From: CAZXFA01 sp964640085
GTDB lineage: Bacteria > Actinomycetota > UBA4738 > HRBIN12
Length of the DNA stretch: 64,000 nucleotides
Direction: 5' to 3'
Assembly: GCA_964640085.1 (NCBI GenBank)
Contig: CAZXFA010000006.1
Span: 52,519-116,518 of the forward strand
Below the pieces are notes generated by a model. That model was not told where the DNA came from and did not search any database. It was given only the letters and a program-made list of their open reading frames with translations. A program made the position numbers and the translations under genes. Shown here one piece after another: positions 1 to 7,412 of this stretch. Position 1 is the first letter of the stretch; the number at the start of each line of letters is the position of its first letter.

Positions 1-80
1 CTCTCCTCCGCCTCCGACTCCCACTGCACCGGGAACTCGTCGTCCCCAAGGAACTGCTTGATGACGGTGTCCTCGGTCAC
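1..80 (-). CDS. 5' end of a truncated gene, possibly a PEP-utilising enzyme
   Basis: Only the first 26 codons lie in the window; the gene runs off the left edge. The GTG start at 80 is chosen because a strong GGAGGGAGGG ribosome site sits just upstream (positions 86-95, reverse strand). The N-terminus reads MTEDTVIKQFLGDDEFPVQW and is acidic. The Phe-Pro-Val-x-Trp opening recalls PEP-utilising 'mobile region' proteins, but 26 residues are too few for a firm family call. It is divergent from the dehydrogenase gene that follows. Confidence 0.5.
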   Translation of the reverse strand, partial: MTEDTVIKQFLGDDEFPVQWESEAEE

Positions 81-207
81 GGGGTCCCTCCCTCCTCTCA
101 CCGGTCGGCCTCTCCCGCCGGCGGCCGGGGCGGCCGACCCATCCTCCAGCCGGCCGACAGGTACCTTCCTCCCGGAGCGTGGCTCCTGGCGCCCGGTTGC
201 GCGCCCC

Positions 208-226
208 ATCGTCGATAATCGATGAT
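208..226. promoter_or_regulatory. Operator-like inverted repeat upstream of the E1 alpha gene
   Basis: ATCGTCGATAATCGATGAT has 9-bp arms matching at 8 of 9 positions around a central A. GATAAT inside it resembles a -10 box. A copy identical at 15 of 19 positions lies at 1510-1528 before the ABC importer. FCD-type GntR regulators often bind TCGAnnnTCGA-like palindromes, so such a regulator is a reasonable guess; none is encoded nearby. Confidence 0.5.
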
Positions 227-308
227 ATGGAGTCGTGTGGGCTCCCGTCAAGAAGCGACTCAAGGGAGCGACCATTCCGCCGGTCTGCGGGCCCAAGGGG
301 ATGACCGC

Positions 309-1340
309 GTGCGTCACGGAGAGGTGGACGAGGGTGGCGCGGAGCCCGGCGCCGCTCCGGTCATCGACGCCTCCACCCGGCTGGCCATGTACTCCGACAT
401 GTGGCGGGGCCGGGTCTTCGAGAAGCGCGCCTACGACCTGTTCCTCCGCGGCCTCGTGAAGGGCACGACGCACCTCGGTACCGGCCAGGAAGCGGTCGCG
501 GCCGGGTTCGCGAACGCCATGCGACACGATGACATGACGTTCTGCACCTACCGGGGGCACAACCATGCCCTCCTGCGCGGTGCCTCGATGGTGTCGCTGA
601 TGGGCGAGCTGTTGGGGCGGGCGGTCGGGTGCTGCGGCGGTAAGGGTGGCTCGATGCACCTCACCGACGTGGAGCACCACGCGATGGGCTCCTACGCGAT
701 CGTCGGCGCACACCTCCCGGTCGCGGCGGGGGCGGCCTGGGCCGCGCTCGCGCGAGGGACCGGCCAGGTCGTCGTTTGCTTCTTCGGCGAGGGGACCACC
801 AACATCGGTGCCTTCCACGAGTCGCTCAACCTCGCAACCGTCTGGCACCTGCCGGTCGTATACGTGTGCGAGAACAACCTTTACATGGAGTACACGCCGA
901 TCGCCGCTGTGACGGCGGTTGAGAACCCGGCCGCCGATCGAGCCGCCGCCTACGGCCTCGAGGGAGCCATCGTGGACGGCAACGACGCGGAGGCCGTGTA
1001 CCTGGTCGCGCGGGAGGCGCTCGACCGGGCCCGGTCGGGCGCCGGGCCGTCGCTGATCGAAGCCAAGACCTACCGACACGGCGGCCATTCCCGTGCCGAT
1101 CCGGGTACCTATCGGCCGGAGGGGGAGGTCAAGGCGTGGCTGGCGCGGGATCCGCTCCCCGCCTACCGGCGGCGGCTCGAGGAGCTGGGCTTCGAGCCCC
1201 CCGAGCTGGACGGCATCGAGGCCGCAGCCCGCGCCGAGATCGACGTCGCGACCGAGCAGGCCCAGGCATCGCCGCCCCCCGGCGAGGACTCCCTCCTGAC
1301 CGACCTGTGGGCGGATGGAGGTTCCGCATGGAGGAACTGA
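309..1340 (+). CDS. Thiamine-diphosphate-dependent 2-oxoacid/acetoin dehydrogenase E1, alpha subunit
   Basis: Alpha subunit of a PDH/acetoin-dehydrogenase E1 that decarboxylates a 2-oxoacid on thiamine diphosphate. About 343 aa, the usual family length. Visible motifs are the early GTGQEA and YRGHNHALLRG segments, KGGSMH, and a thiamine-diphosphate motif beginning GEG (where GDG is usual) and ending CENN about 30 residues later. The open frame extends to ATG 222, but that codon lies inside the operator-like repeat. GTG 309 has AAGGGG nine bases ahead and is preferred; ATG 387 is another option. The partner beta subunit should follow directly but only a scar remains, so the enzyme may be orphaned or use a beta subunit encoded elsewhere. 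Confidence 0.88.
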   Translation: MRHGEVDEGGAEPGAAPVIDASTRLAMYSDMWRGRVFEKRAYDLFLRGLVKGTTHLGTGQEAVAAGFANAMRHDDMTFCTYRGHNHALLRGASMVSLMGELLGRAVGCCGGKGGSMHLTDVEHHAMGSYAIVGAHLPVAAGAAWAALARGTGQVVVCFFGEGTTNIGAFHESLNLATVWHLPVVYVCENNLYMEYTPIAAVTAVENPAADRAAAYGLEGAIVDGNDAEAVYLVAREALDRARSGAGPSLIEAKTYRHGGHSRADPGTYRPEGEVKAWLARDPLPAYRRRLEELGFEPPELDGIEAAARAEIDVATEQAQASPPPGEDSLLTDLWADGGSAWRN

Positions 1341-1449
1341 GCCACCGGGAAGGCGCCGCTCGAGGCCTCGCCCGGAGATTGGCCGCGACGACGTGGCGAT
1401 CCCGTCGGTGGAGCGGACCGTCGGCGCCATCTCCAGCTCGATGGCGTAA
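1328..1449 (+). pseudogene. Scar of an E1 beta-subunit gene (N- and C-terminal ends joined)
   Basis: An ATG at 1328 overlaps the end of the alpha gene and reads MEELSHREGAARGLAR, like the conserved opening of E1 beta subunits. After about 16 codons similarity continues in another frame as EIGRDDVAIPSVERTVGAIS and ends at TAA 1447-1449. This resembles the conserved beta C-terminus (GR-D-V-IP followed by a V-D-I-AA-like helix). About 300 residues are missing between the two. I infer a large internal deletion with a frame change; a mis-assembly could give the same picture. Confidence 0.5.
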
Positions 1450-1474
1450 CGGCATGTACCCGACGGCGGACCAC

Positions 1475-1504
1475 TTGACTCGATCCGATGGGCCACCGTA
1501 TCCT
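1475..1504 (+). promoter_or_regulatory. Candidate promoter of the ABC importer operon
   Basis: TTGACT (1475-1480) and TATCCT (1499-1504) are separated by 18 bp, a plausible housekeeping promoter. The operator-like repeat at 1510-1528 begins six bases after the -10 box, where a repressor would block initiation. The roughly 215 bp from 1529 to the importer start hold no gene that I can recognise. Confidence 0.45.
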
Positions 1505-1509
1505 CGGGA

Positions 1510-1528
1510 ATCATCGACAATCGAGAAT
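1510..1528. promoter_or_regulatory. Second copy of the operator-like sequence
   Basis: ATCATCGACAATCGAGAAT matches the 208-226 element at 15 of 19 positions. It is less symmetrical than that copy. Its position at the expected transcription start of the importer operon suggests co-regulation of the importer and the upstream dehydrogenase. Confidence 0.45.
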
Positions 1529-1743
1529 CGAAGACACCCGTTCCTCCGGACGAGTGACGTGGCTGGACCCGACGGCCGGATCCGCCGTCCCACGAGCGCC
1601 GCAGCGCCGGGTGAGGGGTCTGGTCCGATGGTGGATGATCGGGACGCGAGGGGGGGGTCACGTTTCCGGGGGCCCGGTGCACGTGACCGCGTGCGATCCC
1701 GGAGACGACCCGCGGTCGACGACCCGAGCGAGGCGGGACCCTG

Positions 1744-2616
1744 ATGGACCTGTTCACCGACGCCCTCGTCATCGGGCTGACCGAGCACGCTCCGCTCGTC
1801 CTGGCGGCGATGGGCTTCGCGCTGCTCTACCGGTTGACCGGTCTGATCAACGTGGCGTACTCGGAGACGGTCACGCTCGGCGCCTACCTGGGGATGTGGG
1901 TGAACACGACCTTCGGGTTGAACTTCTATCTCAGCCTGCTCCCCGCGGGCTTGCTCGCCGGCCTGATCAGCCTCGCCACGTACTTCGCCATCTTCCGCCC
2001 GGCCAGGCAGCGGAACGTCGGAGCCCTCGAGATGATCATCATGTCGTTCGGGCTCTCGATCCTCCTGCGGTACGGGCTCCAGTTCGTCTTCGGGTACGCG
2101 GTCCGCTTCTACGACGTACCGCCCCCCGACACCATCCGCGTGCTCGGCGTCGGCGTGGCCTCCTTTCGGCTCCTCGCCGTGGCGAGCGTCGCGATCCTCG
2201 CCCTCCTGATCTACTGGTTCGTCCAGCGATCCACGTACGGGCTGCAGATCCGTGCGCTGGCCAGCGACGAGAACCTCGCGAAGGTGAGCGGGATCCGGCC
2301 GCTGGCGGTAACCTCGATGATCTGGTTCCTCGCCGGGGTCGCCGGGGGGTTGGCGGGCGCGTTCTACGGGGTCGGATCGTCCGTCCGGCCCTGGCTGGGA
2401 TGGGAGGAGTTCCTCTTCATCCTGCTGGTGGTGCTGGTCGGCGGGAGGAGGAACATCCGGGGCGTCATCATCGCCGGGGTCGCGACCGGCGTCGCGCTGG
2501 CGGCCCTCACCCTCCAGTTCGGACAGGCGCTGTACTCGAGGTTGGCCCTGATCGTCGCCTTCATGGTCGTCCTGAAGGTGCGCGGGAACCGGTACGCGGA
2601 AGCGGGGAAGGTGTAG
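1744..2616 (+). CDS. livH: Branched-chain amino acid ABC transporter permease (LivH-type)
   Basis: Inner-membrane permease of a hydrophobic amino-acid importer, 290 aa, the usual size. It has about eight hydrophobic segments and the conserved opening LTGLINVAYSETVTLGAY, matching the LivH pattern (G-xNxA-GE-x-GA-). The FVQRSTYGLQIRALASDENL loop contacts the ATPases. It heads a five-gene operon in the order H-M-G-F-binding protein. The substrate cannot be deduced: the family also carries amides, urea and aromatic acids. Confidence 0.92.
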   Translation: MDLFTDALVIGLTEHAPLVLAAMGFALLYRLTGLINVAYSETVTLGAYLGMWVNTTFGLNFYLSLLPAGLLAGLISLATYFAIFRPARQRNVGALEMIIMSFGLSILLRYGLQFVFGYAVRFYDVPPPDTIRVLGVGVASFRLLAVASVAILALLIYWFVQRSTYGLQIRALASDENLAKVSGIRPLAVTSMIWFLAGVAGGLAGAFYGVGSSVRPWLGWEEFLFILLVVLVGGRRNIRGVIIAGVATGVALAALTLQFGQALYSRLALIVAFMVVLKVRGNRYAEAGKV

Positions 2617-2619
2617 GGC

Positions 2620-3570
2620 GTGATCCTCGACTGGCTCTCGGCGTTCCTGATCTTCGGGCTGTTCTTCGTGGTGATGATGATCGGCCTCGCGCTTCTCCTC
2701 CACCTCCAGATGGGCCTGGCCGGGATCGGGAACTTCGGCGTCGTGGGCTTCTGGGGGCTCGGGATGTACGCGTTCGGCGTGCTCTGGGTCCGGGTGGACT
2801 GGCCGTTCGCCGAGCCCTGGCCGTTCCTCATCTCGCTGGTCTTCGGCACCGTCGTCGCCGGGCTGGCCGGCCTGCTGATCGGATGGTTGATCGCCGACCT
2901 GGACACCGACGGCGTCCTCGGCGGAACGCTGGGCTTCGCCACGATCGTCTTGATCCTCGCGACGACCGAGAAGGGGCTGACCGGCGGCGCGTACGGCATG
3001 GGCGGGCTCGAGTTCCCCTTCGACGTCGGGACCGTGAAGACCAACGAGTTGGTGTGGTTGGGCATCATCGTCGTGCTCGTCGGAGCGATCCTCTACTACG
3101 TCGCCCGGGTCCACCGATCGCCGTACGGGCGGTTGCTGATCGCCGTGGGGGCCAACGAGCCGCTGGCCGACAGCCTGGGCAAGCCGACCTTCGCCACCAA
3201 GCTGTGGCTGTTCGTCGTGGGCTCGGCGGGCATGGGGCTGCTCGGCGCCCTGTATGGCGTGATGGTGCACTTCCTCTCGCCCCTGAAGATCGGGATCGAG
3301 ATCACCCTGGCGGCCATGGTCGGCCTGGTGCTGGGAGGCCGGGCCCGGGTCTGGGGGGCGGTGATCGGCGTGGCCCTCACTGTGGGCCTCTTCGACATCG
3401 TGGTCCAGCTCTACCTCCCGCTTCCCGAGCGATACAGCGCGCAGGCCCTACCCGTGCTCCGGGAGGTCCTGTTCGGGGCGACCCTGATGGCCGTGCTCCT
3501 GTTCCGACCGCTCGGCGTCCTCGGGCGGATGCGGCGGGACAAGCTCATCCGGAGGCAGCACGGTGGGTGA
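2620..3570 (+). CDS. livM: Branched-chain amino acid ABC transporter permease (LivM-type)
   Basis: Second permease of the importer, 316 aa. The GTG start at 2620 lies three bases after the livH stop, with a purine-rich GGGGAAGG stretch ahead. Hydrophobic segments run through most of the protein. The GNFGVVGFWGLGMYAFGVLW segment and the VHRSPYGRLLIAVGANEPLA coupling loop are typical of LivM. Its end overlaps the first ATPase gene by eight bases, so the genes are surely cotranscribed. Confidence 0.92.
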   Translation: MILDWLSAFLIFGLFFVVMMIGLALLLHLQMGLAGIGNFGVVGFWGLGMYAFGVLWVRVDWPFAEPWPFLISLVFGTVVAGLAGLLIGWLIADLDTDGVLGGTLGFATIVLILATTEKGLTGGAYGMGGLEFPFDVGTVKTNELVWLGIIVVLVGAILYYVARVHRSPYGRLLIAVGANEPLADSLGKPTFATKLWLFVVGSAGMGLLGALYGVMVHFLSPLKIGIEITLAAMVGLVLGGRARVWGAVIGVALTVGLFDIVVQLYLPLPERYSAQALPVLREVLFGATLMAVLLFRPLGVLGRMRRDKLIRRQHGG

Positions 3571-4402
3571 CCGTCAGGCCACCGTGGCGCCGATGACCTC
3601 CCCCGGCGGGGAGACCGCGGGGAGCCGGCCGACGATCCGCATCGAGTCGGCGGTGAAAAGCTTCGGTGGACGGGTAGTGGTGGACGTCGACGACCTGACG
3701 CTCGGCCAGCATCCGATCGAGGGCTTGATCGGCCCCAACGGCGCGGGCAAGACGACGCTGCTTCGGATGATCATGCGCTCGGTCAAGCTCGACCGAGGGA
3801 CGATCACATTGTTCGACCCGGACGTGCCCCGCGATGAGGGCACGGTCCTGTCGAGCCGGTCCCCCCACGCGATCGCGCGGCTCGGGGTGGTCAAGACGAA
3901 CCAGGTGATCCAGGACTTCGAGGGGCTCACGGTGTGGGACTCGCTGCTGCTGTCGGTGGCGGAGCGGACCGACGAGCGCCCGTACCAGATCCACCGTGAG
4001 GACGGGCTCTACGAGGAGCACGCGCAGGAGATCCACCGGTACCTGGAGCGATTCCCGTTCGAGGACCCGTACGGGTTCGCCAACTCGGCGGGAGAGAAGA
4101 AGCTCCTGGACATCCTCCGATCCCTGCTCCTGCGGCCGAAGGTCCTCCTCCTGGATGAGCCCGCCGCCGGCCTGCCGAAGGAGGTCCGGAACCGCGTGAT
4201 GGCGCTGGTCAGGGAGAAAGTGACCACGGAGAACATCTCGGTGGTGATCGTGGAGCACGACCTGAACGTGATCTGGGACATGAGCGACTACGTGCACTTC
4301 ATGGCCGAGGGTCAGGTGATCCTTCAGGGCGGGCCGGCGTGGATCCGGGAGCACGAGACGGTGGTGGACAAGTACCTGGGTAGTGGCCATGTTGGAGGCT
4401 AG
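3563..4402 (+). CDS. livG: Branched-chain amino acid ABC transporter ATP-binding protein (LivG-type)
   Basis: Cytoplasmic ATPase of the importer, 279 aa. Walker A is GPNGAGKT and Walker B is VLLLDEPAAGL, followed by EHDLNVIW with the switch His. The ABC signature is unusual: NSAGEKKLLDI where LSGGQ-type sequences are expected. A GGAGG site at 3551-3555 supports GTG 3563; ATG 3593 would drop ten residues. Overlaps with both neighbours suggest translational coupling. Confidence 0.88.
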   Translation: MGDRQATVAPMTSPGGETAGSRPTIRIESAVKSFGGRVVVDVDDLTLGQHPIEGLIGPNGAGKTTLLRMIMRSVKLDRGTITLFDPDVPRDEGTVLSSRSPHAIARLGVVKTNQVIQDFEGLTVWDSLLLSVAERTDERPYQIHREDGLYEEHAQEIHRYLERFPFEDPYGFANSAGEKKLLDILRSLLLRPKVLLLDEPAAGLPKEVRNRVMALVREKVTTENISVVIVEHDLNVIWDMSDYVHFMAEGQVILQGGPAWIREHETVVDKYLGSGHVGG

Positions 4403-5081
4403 GCGCATCACCAGCGGCTACGACGGGGTCGCGGTCATCAAGGGACTCGACCTCAGCATCGAGCACGAGGTCTTCGCGGTCCTGGGGGCCAACGGCGCCG
4501 GGAAGACGACCCTGCTGGCCACGCTCGCCCGGTTGATCCCGCTGACCGGGGGGCGGCTGTGGTTCGAAGGGGAGGACGTCTCGCAACTTCCTCCCTGGGA
4601 GACGGCGGCCCGCGGCCTCGGGTACGTACCGCAGGAGCAGGGCATATTCCCCGACCTGACCGTGCTCGAGAACCTCCACGTGGGCGCGATGATCGGGCGC
4701 CGCTCGCGGGACGAGCGGATCGAGGAAGTCTTCGCGCTGTTCCCCGACATCGGGCAGCTGCGCCACCAGCTCGCGGGGACGCTGAGCGGCGGCGAGTCGC
4801 GGATGCTGGCGACAGGGCGGGCGCTGATGCAGGACCCGAAGCTGCTGCTGCTGGACGAGCCCACGGCGGGCCTGTCCCCCATGTATGTGGACCACCTCTT
4901 CGAGAGGATCAGGGACATCCGCGAGGAGAAGGGGGTGGCCATCGTCCTCGCGGAGCAGAACGCGACCAAGGCGCTCGAGGTCGCCGACCGGGTCATGGTG
5001 CTCACCCTCGGAGAGGCCTCCGGGATCCTCGACGCCTCGGCGGTGACCACCGACTCGCTCAGGGAGGGCTATGGGATCTAG
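4383..5081 (+). CDS. livF: Branched-chain amino acid ABC transporter ATP-binding protein (LivF-type)
   Basis: Second ATPase of the importer, 232 aa, typical LivF size. It has Walker A GANGAGKT, the Q-loop in GYVPQEQGIFPDLTVLENL, signature LSGGES and Walker B LLLLDEPTAGLSP. The GTG at 4383 overlaps livG by 20 bases; an ATG two codons later (4389) is an equally good start. Unlike LivG, this partner keeps a standard signature, so in the heterodimer one ATP site probably has a normal signature. Confidence 0.92.
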   Translation: MAMLEARRITSGYDGVAVIKGLDLSIEHEVFAVLGANGAGKTTLLATLARLIPLTGGRLWFEGEDVSQLPPWETAARGLGYVPQEQGIFPDLTVLENLHVGAMIGRRSRDERIEEVFALFPDIGQLRHQLAGTLSGGESRMLATGRALMQDPKLLLLDEPTAGLSPMYVDHLFERIRDIREEKGVAIVLAEQNATKALEVADRVMVLTLGEASGILDASAVTTDSLREGYGI

Positions 5082-5128
5082 ACGCGGATGATGCTGGCGC
5101 GGCGTAGTAGGGAGGAGGGGGAAGGCAG

Positions 5129-6472
5129 ATGCGAACACACATCCGATGGGTGGGGAAGGTGCCGGCGGTCCTGCTGGCGTTGACCCTGGTGGCGGCGGCG
5201 TGCGGGACCGAGGACGAGGGGCCCGGCGCCACCGGAGGAACGGCGCCCCCGGCGGAGGAGGGGCCGGTCAAGGTGGGCGAGCTCGCCTACTACACCGGCC
5301 CGTTCGCGCCCTACGGGCCGTCCCTCACGGCGGACGTCAAGTTCCCGGTCCTCGAGGTGATCAACGAGGACCCGCCGCTCGGGCGTCCCTGGGAGACGTA
5401 CCACGAGGACATCGGGACGGTTGGTGAGGGGCAGGCGGCCCGGAAGCTCGTCGAGCAGATCGGCGTCGACATCCTGGTGAGCCCGGCTCACGAGTACCGC
5501 ACCTACCGGGACTTCATCCTCGAGATCGTCTCCGAGCAGGACCGGCCGCTGATGCCGAGCGTCCACGGCGGGACGATCCCCAAGAACGTCGGCGGGACCC
5601 CCGAGGAGCCGATCTTCCGGGCCCAGGGTCTCGACGAGGGGTTGGGGACGTTCGGCGTGCTGTACGCCGAGGAGATCGGGGTCCAGTCGATCGTCGTCTT
5701 CGCCACCCAGGTGGAGGGCTTCCAGCTCGCGGCGGACGCCGCGGAGGCGGCCGCCGATGCGGTCGGGATCGAGGTGCTGGATCGTCTCAACGCCCAGGCC
5801 GAGCAGGCCTCCTACCGGACCGAGGCCGAGAGGATCGCGGACCTCCAACCGGATGCGGTCATCGTGCAGGCTGGGTCGGTCGAGTCGGCCACCCTGATCA
5901 GGCAGGCGTCGGAGGCCGGCCTGTCGCTCAACTGGATCGGCGAGACCGGGTGGATCCAGCCGGAGTTCATCGGCACGCTGACGGCAGAGCCGATCTCCGG
6001 CCAGAAGGGCATCGGCTACGCGGCGTTCTCGCCCCACACGGACACCCCGGCCTGGGAGTTCTACCAGCCGCTGTGGGACGACAACCCCGAGTACAACCAG
6101 TACGGACCGGCGACCGACCAATACCACTTCTCGACCTACGACATCCTGATCATCACCGCGCTGGCGGTCGAGGAGGGCGGCTCGTACAACGCGAGCGACT
6201 GGGCGCCGGCGATGTTCCGGGTCACCGACCCGCCCGGGACCGTCTGCTACACCTACCCCGACTGCCTCGAGCTGATCAGGGCAGGTGAGGACATCGACTA
6301 CGAGGGCGTGACCGGCCCCGGCACGTTCACCTCGGGCGGGGTCAACGCCGTGACCCCGAGCGTGACGCTGTTCAACGACGACGGCTCGGTCGGCGAGACG
6401 ATCCTCGTCGACGCCAACCGTGCGCTCGAGATCATCGAGCAGATCGCGGTCGAGGCGGGTCCCGATTGGTAA
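5129..6472 (+). CDS. ABC transporter substrate-binding lipoprotein (LivJ/LivK family)
   Basis: Solute-binding protein that presents the ligand to the LivHM permeases, anchored outside the membrane. Residues 1-24 form a lipoprotein signal with lipobox LVAAAC. A short flexible Gly/Pro/Glu linker follows, then a type-I periplasmic binding fold beginning KVGELAYYTGPFAPYG. At 447 aa it is longer than LivJ (about 370), as is common in actinobacteria. A strong GGGAGGAGGGGG site precedes ATG 5129. The hairpin at 6509-6542 closes the operon. Confidence 0.9.
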   Translation: MRTHIRWVGKVPAVLLALTLVAAACGTEDEGPGATGGTAPPAEEGPVKVGELAYYTGPFAPYGPSLTADVKFPVLEVINEDPPLGRPWETYHEDIGTVGEGQAARKLVEQIGVDILVSPAHEYRTYRDFILEIVSEQDRPLMPSVHGGTIPKNVGGTPEEPIFRAQGLDEGLGTFGVLYAEEIGVQSIVVFATQVEGFQLAADAAEAAADAVGIEVLDRLNAQAEQASYRTEAERIADLQPDAVIVQAGSVESATLIRQASEAGLSLNWIGETGWIQPEFIGTLTAEPISGQKGIGYAAFSPHTDTPAWEFYQPLWDDNPEYNQYGPATDQYHFSTYDILIITALAVEEGGSYNASDWAPAMFRVTDPPGTVCYTYPDCLELIRAGEDIDYEGVTGPGTFTSGGVNAVTPSVTLFNDDGSVGETILVDANRALEIIEQIAVEAGPDW

Positions 6473-6508
6473 GGGTCCCGCGCGGAACGCAACACGTCGA
6501 CGGAACGA

Positions 6509-6542
6509 GGAGGCGGCGGCGGGGGGTCCCGCTGCCGCCTCC
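6509..6542 (+). terminator. Rho-independent-type hairpin after the ABC importer operon
   Basis: GGAGGCGGC (6509-6517) pairs with GCCGCCTCC (6534-6542). Inner pairs GGCGGG/CCCGCT extend the stem (one G-T wobble) around a GGGT loop. There is no T tract, as usual in very GC-rich actinobacteria. Confidence 0.6.
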
Positions 6543-6603
6543 CTGTCGGCAGACGGGCCCGAAGGCGCACGCGTCCAGTGCGCCGCGATGTGTGGAGTGA
6601 GCC

Positions 6604-7410
6604 ATGTTCCCCGGATCCACCGCCCGCTCCGGGAGCATCGTGCTGTCGGGCGCCCCCAACTTCCGGGATCTGGGCGGGTACCGCACGGAGGATGGCCGGG
6701 TCGTTCGCCGTGGCCGGGTCTTCCGATCGGGCCACTTCGCCGAGTTGACCGACCCCGACGTGGCGACGCTGGAGGACCTCGGGATCCGCGCCGTGATCGA
6801 CCTCCGCCTCGAGTTCGAGGTCGGGATTTTCGGGCGCGACCGCCTGCCGTCTGGGGCGAGCTACCTCTCCCTGCCGATCACCGCCGGCGAGATGGACGCG
6901 GCGGCTCACGAGGCTCTCAGGGAGGGCCACCTCACGGCGCTCCCGGATCTCGTCGACGCCAACCGCAGCTTCATCCGCGAGAACACGCACGAGCTCGGCG
7001 TGCTGCTCGGGATGCTGGCCGATCCCGCCATGCTTCCGCTGGTCTTCCATTGCATCGGTGGCAAGGACCGCAGCGGGATCGTGGCCGCGGTCGTCCTGTC
7101 GGTGCTCGGTGTGCCCTGGGAGACGGTCCGGGAGGATTACCTGCTAACCAACGATAGGTACCGCGATCGGATCGAGGAGCAGCTCGCCGCCCTGGCCAGG
7201 AACGCACGGGACACGGGCGGCCGGCGCCTGGATGCGGGGGAGCTCGCGGCGGCCCGCCGGTTCTTCCTCCTCCATCCGAACTACATCGATGCGGCCCGTG
7301 ACGAGATGATCGCGGTGTCCGGCTCGATCGGGGGCTACGTCCGTGACGCGTTGGGCATCCCGAACGAGATCACCGCACGGCTACGCGACTCGCTCCTCGA
7401 GGCCCCATAG
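6604..7410 (+). CDS. Tyrosine-protein phosphatase (Y_phosphatase3 / IphP family)
   Basis: Predicted cytoplasmic phosphatase of 268 aa. It opens with the family hallmark LSGAPNFRDLGGYRTEDGR and carries the P-loop HCIGGKDRSG, a Cys-x5-Arg site with catalytic Cys150 and Arg156. The GGAGTGAG ribosome site supports ATG 6604. Family members act on phosphotyrosine, and some on phosphoinositides or phosphorylated small molecules. It ends two bases before the dikinase-like gene, so the two are probably cotranslated; the reason for the pairing is not clear. Confidence 0.87.
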   Translation: MFPGSTARSGSIVLSGAPNFRDLGGYRTEDGRVVRRGRVFRSGHFAELTDPDVATLEDLGIRAVIDLRLEFEVGIFGRDRLPSGASYLSLPITAGEMDAAAHEALREGHLTALPDLVDANRSFIRENTHELGVLLGMLADPAMLPLVFHCIGGKDRSGIVAAVVLSVLGVPWETVREDYLLTNDRYRDRIEEQLAALARNARDTGGRRLDAGELAAARRFFLLHPNYIDAARDEMIAVSGSIGGYVRDALGIPNEITARLRDSLLEAP

Positions 7411-7412
7411 CC

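Noticed and set aside
222..308. N-terminal extension of the E1 alpha gene from ATG 222
   Set aside because: The codon lies inside the operator-like repeat, the extra residues show no similarity to the family, and GTG 309 has a ribosome site.
1450..1743. Possible small gene between the E1 scar and livH
   Set aside because: Open frames here are Arg/Pro/Gly-rich without motifs or ribosome sites; I only support a promoter and operator-like element.
1129..3270. Long antisense open frame (over 700 codons) opposite the importer genes
   Set aside because: Its translation is low-complexity (Arg, Pro, Asp, Gly, His, Gln) with no motif, while the opposite strand encodes clear LivH and LivM. Very GC-rich genes create such open antisense frames.
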